From: Proteobacteria bacterium UBA3413 | GTDB taxonomy: Bacteria; Pseudomonadota; Gammaproteobacteria; Magnimaribacterales; D2472 | NCBI GenBank assembly: GCA_002358345.1 | Contig: DEOR01000065.1 | Coordinates: forward strand, 10,955 to 30,142 | Direction of reading: 5' to 3' | Length of the DNA stretch: 19,188 nt | In this document: piece after piece, positions 6,626-13,267 of the stretch | How the letters are laid out: every line of letters starts with the position of its first letter | Position numbering within the stretch: position 1 is the stretch's first letter | The notes under the pieces: model-generated | What the model was told of the DNA's origin: nothing | Database searches by the model: none | What the model saw: the letters and a program-made list of their open reading frames with translations, nothing else | Position numbers and translations under genes: made by a program

Positions 6626-7842
6626 TGTCAAATCAATCTTCAGGCATATTTAACTGGGTAAATGATCGTTTACCTATAAAAAATACATACGAACGTCATC
6701 TATCAAAGCATCCTGTACCAAAGAAAGTGAATTTTTGGTATTTGTTTGGTGCCTTGGCTTTAGTGGTGTTGATTATTCAAATTGTTTCGGGTATCTGGCT
6801 GATGTTTGGATATGAAAATACTGAGGAGGGAGCCTTTGCGTCGGTAGAATACATTATGCGAGATGTTGATTATGGCTGGGTCGTCAGATATATGCATACA
6901 ACAGGCGCATCAATGTTTTTTGCAGTAGTATATTTGCATATGTTTAGAGGGCTAATGTATGGTTCTTATCATAAGCCTCGTGAGCTAGTATGGATTTTTG
7001 GGATGACAATTTACCTTGTTATGATGGCCGAAGGTTTTCTAGGGTATGTTTTACCATATGGCCAAATGTCATATTGGGGTGCTCAAGTTATTATTTCCCT
7101 TTTTGGTGCAATTCCCTTTATTGGCGAGTCTTTGGAATTATGGGTCAGAGGGGATTATTATATTTCTGGCGCCACAATTTCTCGCTTCTTCGCTTTGCAC
7201 GTTGTTGCATTACCCTTAATTCTCATAGCCCTAGTTTTTATGCATTTGGTTGCTTTGCATGAAGTAGGTGCTGGAAACCCAGAGGGCGTTGATATTGAAA
7301 AATATGTAGATGAGGATGGTGTACCTTTAGATAGTGTTCCATTTTTTCCATATAAAATTTTAAACGCTTTGGTTGCAATAGGGATTTTTGGAATAGTGTT
7401 CTCAATTATTATGTTCTTCTTTCCAGAGGGTGGAGGTTACATGTTGGAGCTTGCTAATTTTGAAGAAGCAAATCCACTCAGCACACCTGATCATATTGCG
7501 CCAGTTTGGTATTACTCTCCTTATTACGCGATGTTAAGAGCTATTCCTGATAAATTAGGAGGCTTGATTGTGATGGGCGCAGCAATTGCAATTCTTTTTG
7601 TGGTGCCTTGGCTTGATAGAAGCAAAGCTGCCTCGATTCGCTACAAAGGCAATTTAAGCAAGATAGCAATGGTTATTTTTGTATTAAGTTGGTTGATGTT
7701 GGCCTGGTTGGGTACGATGCCAGTCACTGCACTGAGAACAACTCTGAGCCAGATTGGCACAGTATTCTATTTTTTATTCTTCCTCTTGATGCCCATTTAT
7801 ACATCTATTGAAAAATCTAAACCAGTCCCAGATAGACTATGA
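6625..7842 (+). CDS. petB: Cytochrome b subunit of the bc1 complex
   Basis: A 405-residue polytopic membrane subunit carrying hemes bL and bH and forming the Qo and Qi quinone sites. Likely heme ligands are His91 and His105 (RYMHTTGASMFFAVVYLHMFRG) and His192 and His207 (FFALHVV, FMHLVALHEVG). The GNPEG loop follows. The Qo motif reads P293-V-W-Y296 in HIAPVWYYSP rather than PEWY; PVWY is a known variant in beta- and gammaproteobacterial complexes. Cytochrome b N- and C-terminal domains are fused in one chain, unlike b6f. An AGGAG sequence lies about nine bases before the ATG. The TGA stop overlaps the petC ATG by four bases (7839-7842). Confidence 0.97.
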   Translation: MSNQSSGIFNWVNDRLPIKNTYERHLSKHPVPKKVNFWYLFGALALVVLIIQIVSGIWLMFGYENTEEGAFASVEYIMRDVDYGWVVRYMHTTGASMFFAVVYLHMFRGLMYGSYHKPRELVWIFGMTIYLVMMAEGFLGYVLPYGQMSYWGAQVIISLFGAIPFIGESLELWVRGDYYISGATISRFFALHVVALPLILIALVFMHLVALHEVGAGNPEGVDIEKYVDEDGVPLDSVPFFPYKILNALVAIGIFGIVFSIIMFFFPEGGGYMLELANFEEANPLSTPDHIAPVWYYSPYYAMLRAIPDKLGGLIVMGAAIAILFVVPWLDRSKAASIRYKGNLSKIAMVIFVLSWLMLAWLGTMPVTALRTTLSQIGTVFYFLFFLLMPIYTSIEKSKPVPDRL

Positions 7843-8636
7843 AAAAAATTGTAATTATAAGCATTCTTTTATTTTCATCTTATGGTGCATTATCTGCTGA
7901 GTCTGCTCCTTGTGGTGACTATGGTGAGTGCGAAAAATTTTCACCTCAACTAGAAAACCTTGAGTCTCTCCAGTTAGGCGCAGTTACCTTTTTGAACAAT
8001 TGTTATGGCTGTCACTCATTACAATATTCTCGTTGGAATAGGGTTGCAAAAGATCTAGAAATTCCAGAAGAAATATTTTCCTCTAATTTGGTCTACGGTC
8101 AGACAGTTAAATTGGGTAATAGGATGACCGGCTCGATGGACAAAGCAACTGCTGAGTCTTGGTTTGGGATTGCACCTCCAGATCTTACATTGGTAACCAG
8201 GCTGCATGGCTCAGATTGGGTCTACACCTACCTTAAAACCTTCTATGAAGACGCCTCTAAGCCTTATGGTGTTAATAACATGGTTTACCCGGGCGCTGCT
8301 ATGCCCAATGTATTGGCATTCATGCAAGGGCAGCAAATTTTGTCTTGCAAAGATATTCCTTTACTTGCTTCAAATGGAGGAGTTAAAAGAGATGAGTTGG
8401 GCAACGATCTAACCGAGGAAAAATGTGGTTATTTAAAAACAATTTCTGGTTCCGGCTCTTTAACTGAAAGTGAGTTCGATGAAGTAATATATAACCTTGT
8501 CAATTTCATGACTTATGTGGGCGAGCCGAGTCGAGCAGACAGGGAAAGAATCGGTTGGTATGTTATCCTCTTCTTCATTATATTCACTTCATTTTCTTAC
8601 CTTCTTTTTAGAGAGTATCAAAAAGATTACCACTAG
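7839..8636 (+). CDS. petC: Cytochrome c1 subunit of the bc1 complex
   Basis: Heme c subunit that accepts electrons from the Rieske centre and reduces soluble or membrane cytochrome c in the periplasm. The 265-residue precursor has a signal peptide (KKIVIISILLFSSYGALSA, cleavage near residue 20), the heme attachment motif C55-Y-G-C58-H59 followed by SLQYSRW, and a likely axial Met155 in YPGAAMPNVL. IAPPDLTLVTRLHG is a family block. A single C-terminal membrane anchor (about 238-257) ends in a charged tail. Four extra cysteines (25, 31, 170, 196) could form disulfides. It closes the petABC set; sspA begins 27 bases later. Confidence 0.96.
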   Translation: MKKIVIISILLFSSYGALSAESAPCGDYGECEKFSPQLENLESLQLGAVTFLNNCYGCHSLQYSRWNRVAKDLEIPEEIFSSNLVYGQTVKLGNRMTGSMDKATAESWFGIAPPDLTLVTRLHGSDWVYTYLKTFYEDASKPYGVNNMVYPGAAMPNVLAFMQGQQILSCKDIPLLASNGGVKRDELGNDLTEEKCGYLKTISGSGSLTESEFDEVIYNLVNFMTYVGEPSRADRERIGWYVILFFIIFTSFSYLLFREYQKDYH

Positions 8637-8663
8637 AATTTTACATATTAACAAAGAGGACAC

Positions 8664-9272
8664 ATGATTTTATATTCTGAAAAAGATGATCACTATAGCC
8701 ATAGAGTAAGAATAGTTTTGGCAGAAAAAGATATTGCCTGTGAGATTAGAGAAACCTCAAATGAAGAGGCGCCGGATGAAGTTTTGGCCCTTAATCCTTA
8801 TCACTGTCTTCCAATTTTGTCAGATCGTGAGCTTGGTTTATACGATACAGGCGTTATGCTTGAATATCTTGATGAGAGATTTCCCCATCCACCATTGCTT
8901 CCTGTTTATCCCGTTTCTAGAGCTAACAGTAGATCGTTAATGTTACGAATAGATAAAGAATGGTGCCCCATGATTGATACTTTGACCTCAAGGGAATTAT
9001 CAGAAAAAGAGCTCTTAATTCTCAGAGAGGAATTGTTGAATGAGATTAGTACGGTGGCCCCAACATTTAAAGAGTTTTCTTTTTTCATGAGCGATGACTT
9101 CTCAATCATTGATTGTTATTTAGCTCCCATCCTCTGGAGGCTGCCATCGCTGGGGATTAAGCTACCATTAAACAGGCATTTGAAACCTTTGCTCGACTAC
9201 CAAGCTAAAATTTTTGCACGACAAAGTTTTCAAGACAGCCTCTCTATGATTGAAAGAGACCTGAGAGCTTAG
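8664..9272 (+). CDS. sspA: Stringent starvation protein A (GST-fold RNA polymerase-associated factor)
   Basis: SspA has a glutathione-S-transferase fold but acts by binding RNA polymerase and changing transcription during starvation and stress. The 202 residues contain the thioredoxin-like N-terminal domain (ILYSEKDDHYSHRVRIVLAEKDI, NPYHCLPILSDRELGLYDTGVMLEYLDERF) and the diagnostic FPHPPLLPVYP; its P74-H75-P76 forms the conserved surface pocket needed for SspA function in E. coli. It is slightly shorter than E. coli SspA (212). It starts after a clear AAAGAGG ribosome binding site. The rplM-rpsI-petABC-sspA order is common in beta- and gammaproteobacteria. sspB, the ClpXP adaptor gene usually next to sspA, does not follow; lpoA is convergent instead, four bases away. 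Confidence 0.94.
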   Translation: MILYSEKDDHYSHRVRIVLAEKDIACEIRETSNEEAPDEVLALNPYHCLPILSDRELGLYDTGVMLEYLDERFPHPPLLPVYPVSRANSRSLMLRIDKEWCPMIDTLTSRELSEKELLILREELLNEISTVAPTFKEFSFFMSDDFSIIDCYLAPILWRLPSLGIKLPLNRHLKPLLDYQAKIFARQSFQDSLSMIERDLRA

Positions 9273-9281
9273 ACTCTCAGG
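9260..9281. terminator. Hairpin spanning the stops of convergent sspA and lpoA
   Basis: An inverted repeat CCTGAGAG / CTCTCAGG (9260-9267 and 9274-9281) forms a perfect 8-bp stem with a 6-base loop. It overlaps both stop codons: sspA TAG at 9270-9272 and lpoA stop at 9277-9279 on the other strand. It is the only strong hairpin at this convergent junction and could act for both directions. No uridine run follows on the plus side; on the minus side only a TCTCTTTC stretch does. It may therefore stabilise mRNA ends or stop polymerase weakly rather than being a classical intrinsic terminator. Confidence 0.5.
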
Positions 9282-10377
9282 GAGCTATCAACTGAGCACT
9301 CACTCTACTTAAGGGGATCCTTCTTTTAGCGCAACGGCCTTTTTGAAACTCTATTGCGCCAGTCATTCCGGAGATATTGGCAGAGCGCACCCCTGACTGA
9401 TTCATCAGCTCAATTAACAGCCAATCATTTAGAATTGAATTCCTAGTTATGCTCTCAAGCGAGTCAATCTCTTTTGTTTTTATTTTTTTGATAATATTCT
9501 CAGACAGAGGCATTAAAGTATTTTCAAAATCTAGCAATTGATTCACATCCTGCAAATTTTCAAGAGAGGAAATAAAATTGATAAACTTAAAATTACTCCC
9601 TCCATGATACCTCAGCGCTGGGAGCAGTGATTTGTATTGAGTAGGCTCAAGTATTAGTACTATTTTTTGAATATCATCCCTAGGCCTAGGGGAAAATTTT
9701 AATTCTGGATTGGGATTTAGATTTTTAATTTCAATGAATCTATTTTGACTATCATTAATCCCCAGAAGCATTGCTGCAAAATTTTGCGGGTCGCTGGAAT
9801 CAAATTGTATGCTCTTAATCTCAGGCAATAATTCAGTCAGCTGATTAGCAATAACAGCATAATTTTTCATAAAAATTATTATTGTCTCTTGGTCAAAGTT
9901 CACAATCTCAGTAGAGATTGAATCCATGGCATCTTTGTAAAGACTGGAGCAGAAACCTGTTACTGGTTTAGTCATCAAGTCTACAAATTTTATACTTTGC
10001 TCTTCATTGCCCCACTCAATCTTAATTGGTAGGTCAAGTTGGTAAATTGACTCCATCAGTCTTACGGAATAAATATTTGCAGTATCAAGATTGATGACAA
10101 AACTCTTTTTAGCGAGGATTTTATTTACATTATTTCTTAGCTTTCTTGCCTCTTCTTTGTCTTCTCTTGAGAGACCATGATAGCTAGACTCTTCATCGAG
10201 CCCATTAATTACAGCAGTATTAAACCCTTGGTAGTTTAAGTATTGACCTATGTTAATGCGATTATTGGCAGCCTTAGTCAGTTCGGGCGATGAAGAATTA
10301 TTCTGTGTAGTGGAGCATGATGATAAGATAACTCCGACTGTTATTAAGTGGATAACAATTTTTGTTCGTAATTTCAT
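9277..10377 (-). CDS. lpoA: LpoA-like outer-membrane lipoprotein (penicillin-binding protein activator), short form
   Basis: LpoA is an outer-membrane lipoprotein that activates the class A synthase PBP1A from outside. The 366-residue product has a lipoprotein signal peptide with lipobox L18-S-S-C21 and no Asp after the Cys, compatible with outer-membrane sorting. A low-complexity Asn/Ser stretch follows. The rest resembles the C-terminal periplasmic-binding-protein-like domain of LpoA: RPRDDIQKIVLILEPTQYKSLLPALRYHGGSN recalls the R-RDD-D-I-L-A-P-----I-P-L pattern, and the end has GMTGAIEFQKGRCAKRRIPLSRV. Position next to rsmI is the usual lpoA position. E. coli LpoA is 678 residues with an N-terminal TPR domain; most of that is missing here. 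Sequence similarity is weak by eye, so family depends partly on context. Confidence 0.75.
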   Translation of the reverse strand: MKLRTKIVIHLITVGVILSSCSTTQNNSSSPELTKAANNRINIGQYLNYQGFNTAVINGLDEESSYHGLSREDKEEARKLRNNVNKILAKKSFVINLDTANIYSVRLMESIYQLDLPIKIEWGNEEQSIKFVDLMTKPVTGFCSSLYKDAMDSISTEIVNFDQETIIIFMKNYAVIANQLTELLPEIKSIQFDSSDPQNFAAMLLGINDSQNRFIEIKNLNPNPELKFSPRPRDDIQKIVLILEPTQYKSLLPALRYHGGSNFKFINFISSLENLQDVNQLLDFENTLMPLSENIIKKIKTKEIDSLESITRNSILNDWLLIELMNQSGVRSANISGMTGAIEFQKGRCAKRRIPLSRVSAQLIAP

Positions 10378-10389
10378 GTTTGTAATATT
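10378..10389. promoter_or_regulatory. 12-bp divergent start region between lpoA and rsmI
   Basis: The lpoA ATG (10377, minus) and the rsmI ATG (10390, plus) are only 12 bases apart. On the minus strand CATAAT (10392-10387) or TAATAT (10390-10385) would start lpoA transcription within a few bases of its ATG, and the box overlaps the rsmI start codon. The rsmI promoter must lie inside lpoA; TAATTT at 10370-10375 is one weak candidate. No ribosome binding site is visible for either gene. The two promoters should interfere physically. Tentative. Confidence 0.35.
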
Positions 10390-11217
10390 ATGCTCTATCT
10401 AATTTGCACACCCATTGGTAATTTAAATGATTTATCTTTGAGGTCAATCAATACCTTAAAAGAAGTAGGGAGAATTTACGCAGAGGATACCCGAGTTGCT
10501 GCTAATCTGCTTCAGCATTTTAAAATCTCTAAAAAATCCATCCCATTTCATGAGCACAATGAGTTAGACCAATTACTAGACATTACCAACGCTCTTCAGG
10601 AGGGCATAGATATAGCTGTCATGTCAGATGCTGGCGCCCCATTAATCTCTGATCCAGGTTACCCGCTAATTAAAAAGTGCATAGAGCTTGATATAGATTT
10701 CACAGTTTTGCCGGGACCATCTTCGGTTATCAATGCAGTCTTGCTCTCTGGGATCTCGCCTCATCAATTCACTTTTTATGGATTTCTACCCAAAACTAGC
10801 ACTGGAAGAAAAAAAATTGCTGAAGAAATAAAGCGAAGCGGCATTCCGTATGTATTTTTTGAATCAGCAAAACGCTTATCGAAAACACTAGAGAATTTCT
10901 TGGAGATCTTGGATAGCAATACCCAAATTTCGATTTGCAGAGAAATGACCAAGGAGTATGAGTCAATTTATAGAGGTTCTCTTCAAGAGCTTTACGGACA
11001 ATTAATTGATTCTAGAATTACCTTATTAGGAGAATTTGTTTTAGTCATACACTCATCTTTAAAAACTCAGATTACATCTGCTTTAGACATAGATTTTTGT
11101 AAACCATTTTTAGATTATATGTCTCCTGCTGATGCATCAAAGCTCATCGCAAAAATTACCAATCATTCCAAGCAAGATATTTATAGATTTCTTATTAGCA
11201 TTTCTAATTCTTCTTAA
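10390..11217 (+). CDS. rsmI: 16S rRNA (cytidine-1402-2'-O)-methyltransferase RsmI
   Basis: RsmI uses SAM to 2'-O-methylate C1402 in the decoding centre of 16S rRNA; RsmH, encoded further along in this window, methylates N4 of the same nucleotide. The 275-residue protein shows the tetrapyrrole-methylase-like fold markers: YLICTPIGNLNDLSLRSI at the N-terminus, AEDTRVAANLLQHFKI, SFHEHNE-like SIPFHEHNE, MSDAGAPLISDPGYPL, LPGPSSVINAVLLSG, FYGFLP and FFESAKRL. The N-terminal motif leaves no room for an upstream start. It is divergent from lpoA and followed by rnpB, the order also seen in Pseudomonas (lpoA/rsmI-rnpB-mraZ). Confidence 0.96.
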   Translation: MLYLICTPIGNLNDLSLRSINTLKEVGRIYAEDTRVAANLLQHFKISKKSIPFHEHNELDQLLDITNALQEGIDIAVMSDAGAPLISDPGYPLIKKCIELDIDFTVLPGPSSVINAVLLSGISPHQFTFYGFLPKTSTGRKKIAEEIKRSGIPYVFFESAKRLSKTLENFLEILDSNTQISICREMTKEYESIYRGSLQELYGQLIDSRITLLGEFVLVIHSSLKTQITSALDIDFCKPFLDYMSPADASKLIAKITNHSKQDIYRFLISISNSS

Positions 11218-11235
11218 AGGTATTAGAATGCACCT

Positions 11236-11569
11236 GAGTTGATCGGATGGTCGCTAGCTTTTAGCTAGAGGAAAGTCCGGACTTCATAGAGTAAAGTGCC
11301 AGGTAACTCCTGGGAGGCGTGAGCCTACGGCAAGTGCAACAGAAAGTATACCGCCAAGCAATTGGTAAGGGTGAAATGGTGAGGTAAGAGCTCACCGCGA
11401 GATTGGTAACAATCTTGGCAATGTAAACCCCACTTTGAAGCAAAACCAAATAGGGATCCAATTAGGCTGCTCGTCTAGGATTCGGGTAGGTTGCTTGAGC
11501 AATATGGTGACATATTGCCTAGATAGATGGCCATTTAAGACAGAATCCGGCTTATAGATCAACTCATCT
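11236..11569 (+). ncRNA. rnpB: RNase P catalytic RNA, bacterial type A
   Basis: RNase P RNA removes 5' leaders from tRNA precursors together with the RnpA protein. Conserved pieces appear in order: GAGGAAAGTCCGGAC (from 11268), CATAGAGTAAAGTGCCAGGTAA, GGCGTGAGCC, GGCAAGTGCAACAGAAAG with TATACCGCC, GGGTGAAATGGTGAGGTAAGAG, and near the 3' end ACAGAATCCGGCTTAT, which pairs with the GGAAAGTCCGG region as P4. The ends are set by P1: GAGTTGATC (11236-11244) pairs perfectly with GATCAACTC (11557-11565). P3 is a bare hairpin CTAGC-TTTTA-GCTAG (11254-11268), shorter than the bulged P3 of E. coli. The exact 3' end is uncertain by a few bases. A T run at 11574-11580 lies just downstream; ATAGATG (11523-11529) could pair with CATCTAT (11565-11571) ahead of it as a weak terminator stem. 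Confidence 0.96.
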
Positions 11570-11584
11570 ATACTTTTTTTAAAA

Positions 11585-11623
11585 AAAGTGTGTAAAAGTG
11601 TGAATAATGTTGTATAAAGTGTG
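11585..11623 (+). promoter_or_regulatory. MraZ-box operator with phased AAAGTGTG repeats and dcw promoter
   Basis: Three exact AAAGTGTG copies lie at 11585-11592, 11595-11602 and 11616-11623, with a degenerate copy TAATGTTG at 11605-11612, giving a 10-11-base period on one helix face. Tandem GTG-rich boxes at this period upstream of mraZ are the known MraZ binding site (TGGGN repeats in E. coli, AAAGTG[T/G]-N3 repeats in mycoplasmas). Possible -10 hexamers TATAAA (11613-11618) and TAATAT (11628-11633) are overlapped or flanked by the boxes, so bound MraZ should repress. The dcw transcript, including the displaced ftsZ, would start here. Readthrough from rnpB is also possible. Confidence 0.75.
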
Positions 11624-11646
11624 TTACTAATATTTTTTTATGTAAT

Positions 11647-12114
11647 ATGTTTGGTTTTACAACAATTTCGATAGACTCTAAGGGTCGCTTAGCGATCCCG
11701 GCAAAATATCGAGAACACCTCTTGGCTAATCAAGAAAACCAAATTGTTGTAACAAGAGACCCTCAGTACCCATCATTAAAAATTTACCCTGGCTCAGCAT
11801 GGACTCAGATAGCTGCTGGCCTTCAATCGCTTCAGGGCCTTGACCCAATTGTTAGAAACCTTCAATGGACAATTTTAGGCAATGCTAATGTGAGTGATTT
11901 TGACCCATCTGGACGAATGTTAATTTTAATTCCTGCCGAGCTCAGAAATTACGCTGACATTGACCATAAAAATAAAATTGCATTAGTGGGCATGGGCAAT
12001 AAATTTGAAATTTGGAATGAGCAAAATTGGGAGATGAGACAAACTGGCGGATCTCTTTCAACAGAGATTCTTGAGGTTGTATTACCCGAAAGCATCAAAA
12101 CTATGGCTTTTTAA
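11647..12114 (+). CDS. mraZ: Transcriptional regulator MraZ
   Basis: MraZ is a DNA-binding protein of the AbrB/SpoVT superfamily that forms ring oligomers and regulates its own dcw operon. The 155-residue protein has two AbrB-type repeats with DXXXR signatures: D10-SKG-R14 (ISIDSKGRLAIPAKYREHL) and D86-PSG-R90 (DFDPSGRMLILIPAEL). Length is normal (E. coli 152). No Shine-Dalgarno precedes the ATG; a start-stop ATGTAA at 11640-11645 lies just before it. It is followed not by rsmH but by ftsZ, 22 bases after its stop. AAAGTGTG boxes 24-62 bases upstream of the start fit autoregulation. Confidence 0.96.
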   Translation: MFGFTTISIDSKGRLAIPAKYREHLLANQENQIVVTRDPQYPSLKIYPGSAWTQIAAGLQSLQGLDPIVRNLQWTILGNANVSDFDPSGRMLILIPAELRNYADIDHKNKIALVGMGNKFEIWNEQNWEMRQTGGSLSTEILEVVLPESIKTMAF

Positions 12115-12120
12115 TTTTTT

Positions 12121-12128
12121 AAAGGAGG
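12121..12128 (+). promoter_or_regulatory. Strong Shine-Dalgarno for ftsZ
   Basis: AAAGGAGG at 12121-12128 sits eight bases before the ATG at 12137 and is the closest match to the anti-Shine-Dalgarno seen anywhere in the window, where many other genes have no recognisable site. It fixes the ftsZ start at 12137 rather than the in-frame ATG at 12071, which lies inside mraZ and would add 22 unrelated residues. It implies ftsZ is translated at a higher rate than its operon partners. Confidence 0.85.
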
Positions 12129-12136
12129 AAAAGAAA

Positions 12137-13264
12137 ATGAATTGGGAAATAATTGAAGCAAATGCTGGATTAGCCAAAATTAAAGTAATAGGTGTTGGCG
12201 GGGCAGGAGGGAATGCAGTTATTCATATGATGGAGCATGGGATTCAAGGCCCAGATTTTATTTGTGCCAATACAGATGCTCAGGCTCTAGAGAGAGCTCA
12301 GGGAGCAACAATTTTAAAATTAGGTGATAACCTAACTAAGGGGCTGGGCGCTGGAGCAAATCCAGAAATAGGCAGAGCGGCCGCTGAAAGAGATCGAGCA
12401 GCAATTGAAGAAATGCTTAAAGGTGCAGACATGATCTTTATTACGGCTGGCATGGGAGGCGGAACGGGAACTGGTGCTGCACCTGTTATAGCCCAGATTG
12501 CAAAAGAGCTCGGAGCATTGACAGTTGCAGTGGTAACCAAACCTTTTAATTTTGAAGGAAAGAATAGAAGGAAAGCTGCAGAAGCAGGAATTGCTGAGTT
12601 AGTTGAAGAAGTAGATAGCTTAATCACCATACCAAATGAAAAGCTAATGGAAATACTTAGCAAGAAAACAACTATGAAAGAAGCTTTCGCAAAAGCGGAT
12701 GATATTTTAAAGGGAGCAGTACAGGGCATATCAGATATTATTATGAAGCCTGGATACGTCAATGTTGATTTCGCTGATGTAAAAACTGTTATGTCAGAAA
12801 AGGGTATTGCAATGATGGGTACAGGGAGATCATGCGCTGAAAATGAGCGTGGGGTAGAGGCTGCCCAACAAGCTGTAAGCTCTGAATTACTCGAAGACGT
12901 AGAATTAAAAGATGCTCGAGGAGTATTGGTAAATATTACAGCTAAAGCTGTAACGCTGTCAGATAATGCTGAAGTAGAGTCAGTGATTGAAGGTCTTATA
13001 GCAGAAAATGCAACGATTATTTGGGGTGTTGTTGAGGATGACACAATGGACGAAGCAGAGCTTTTGGTCACCATAGTCGCTACTGGCATCAACCAAAGAA
13101 CAGCCACCTTGGCTGTAGATAATACTCGAAAAGCAACAGTTAAATTAAATCCAGTGGGGTTACACGCTCATTCAACAAGACATTTAGAGTCAGGTGGCAC
13201 ATCGTCTGCAGAGGAAATAGACTTCCTTGATGTGCCGACCTTCATGAGAAAGCAAGTAGATTAG
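12137..13264 (+). CDS. ftsZ: Cell division GTPase FtsZ, located between mraZ and rsmH
   Basis: FtsZ is the tubulin-like GTPase that polymerises into the Z ring and recruits the divisome. The 375-residue protein is complete and looks functional: IKVIGVGGAGGNAV (15-28) binds nucleotide, GGGTGTG (107-113) is the tubulin signature, TKPFNFEG follows, NVDFADVKTVM (209-219) is the T7 loop with the catalytic Asp pair, and the GTPase domain ends near VATGI (314-318). A linker of about 40 residues leads to the C-terminal peptide IDFLDVPTFMRKQVD (361-375), close to the E. coli tail that binds FtsA and ZipA. The gene is preceded by a strong ribosome binding site, and rsmH starts three bases after its stop. 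The location is the anomaly: ftsZ normally follows ftsQ-ftsA at the other end of the cluster. Whether this is the only ftsZ cannot be told here. Confidence 0.98.
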   Translation: MNWEIIEANAGLAKIKVIGVGGAGGNAVIHMMEHGIQGPDFICANTDAQALERAQGATILKLGDNLTKGLGAGANPEIGRAAAERDRAAIEEMLKGADMIFITAGMGGGTGTGAAPVIAQIAKELGALTVAVVTKPFNFEGKNRRKAAEAGIAELVEEVDSLITIPNEKLMEILSKKTTMKEAFAKADDILKGAVQGISDIIMKPGYVNVDFADVKTVMSEKGIAMMGTGRSCAENERGVEAAQQAVSSELLEDVELKDARGVLVNITAKAVTLSDNAEVESVIEGLIAENATIIWGVVEDDTMDEAELLVTIVATGINQRTATLAVDNTRKATVKLNPVGLHAHSTRHLESGGTSSAEEIDFLDVPTFMRKQVD

Positions 13265-13267
13265 AAC

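Noticed and set aside
7501..7512. Cytochrome b Qo motif PVWY instead of PEWY
   Set aside because: PVWY is a known variant in beta- and gammaproteobacterial cytochrome b; not an anomaly.
6041..8636. Cytochrome bc1 genes directly behind ribosomal protein genes
   Set aside because: rplM-rpsI-petABC-sspA is a recurrent arrangement in beta- and gammaproteobacteria, so it is a taxonomic hint rather than a novelty.
11261..11461. Short minus-strand open frame of 66 codons
   Set aside because: It lies wholly inside the RNase P RNA, whose conserved structure explains the sequence.
11572..11589. Palindrome of T and A tracts after rnpB
   Set aside because: A T7-A7 palindrome without GC pairs is a poor terminator stem; it more likely reflects base composition and the edge of the MraZ boxes.
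11640..11645. ATGTAA start-stop just before the mraZ start codon
   Set aside because: Such a six-base element is likely by chance in this AT-rich leader; no evidence that it regulates mraZ.
12298..13107. Long open frame of 269 codons on the minus strand inside ftsZ
   Set aside because: It is a Ser/Ala/Pro-rich shadow of the ftsZ coding sequence with no ribosome binding site or recognisable motif; ftsZ on the plus strand is certain.
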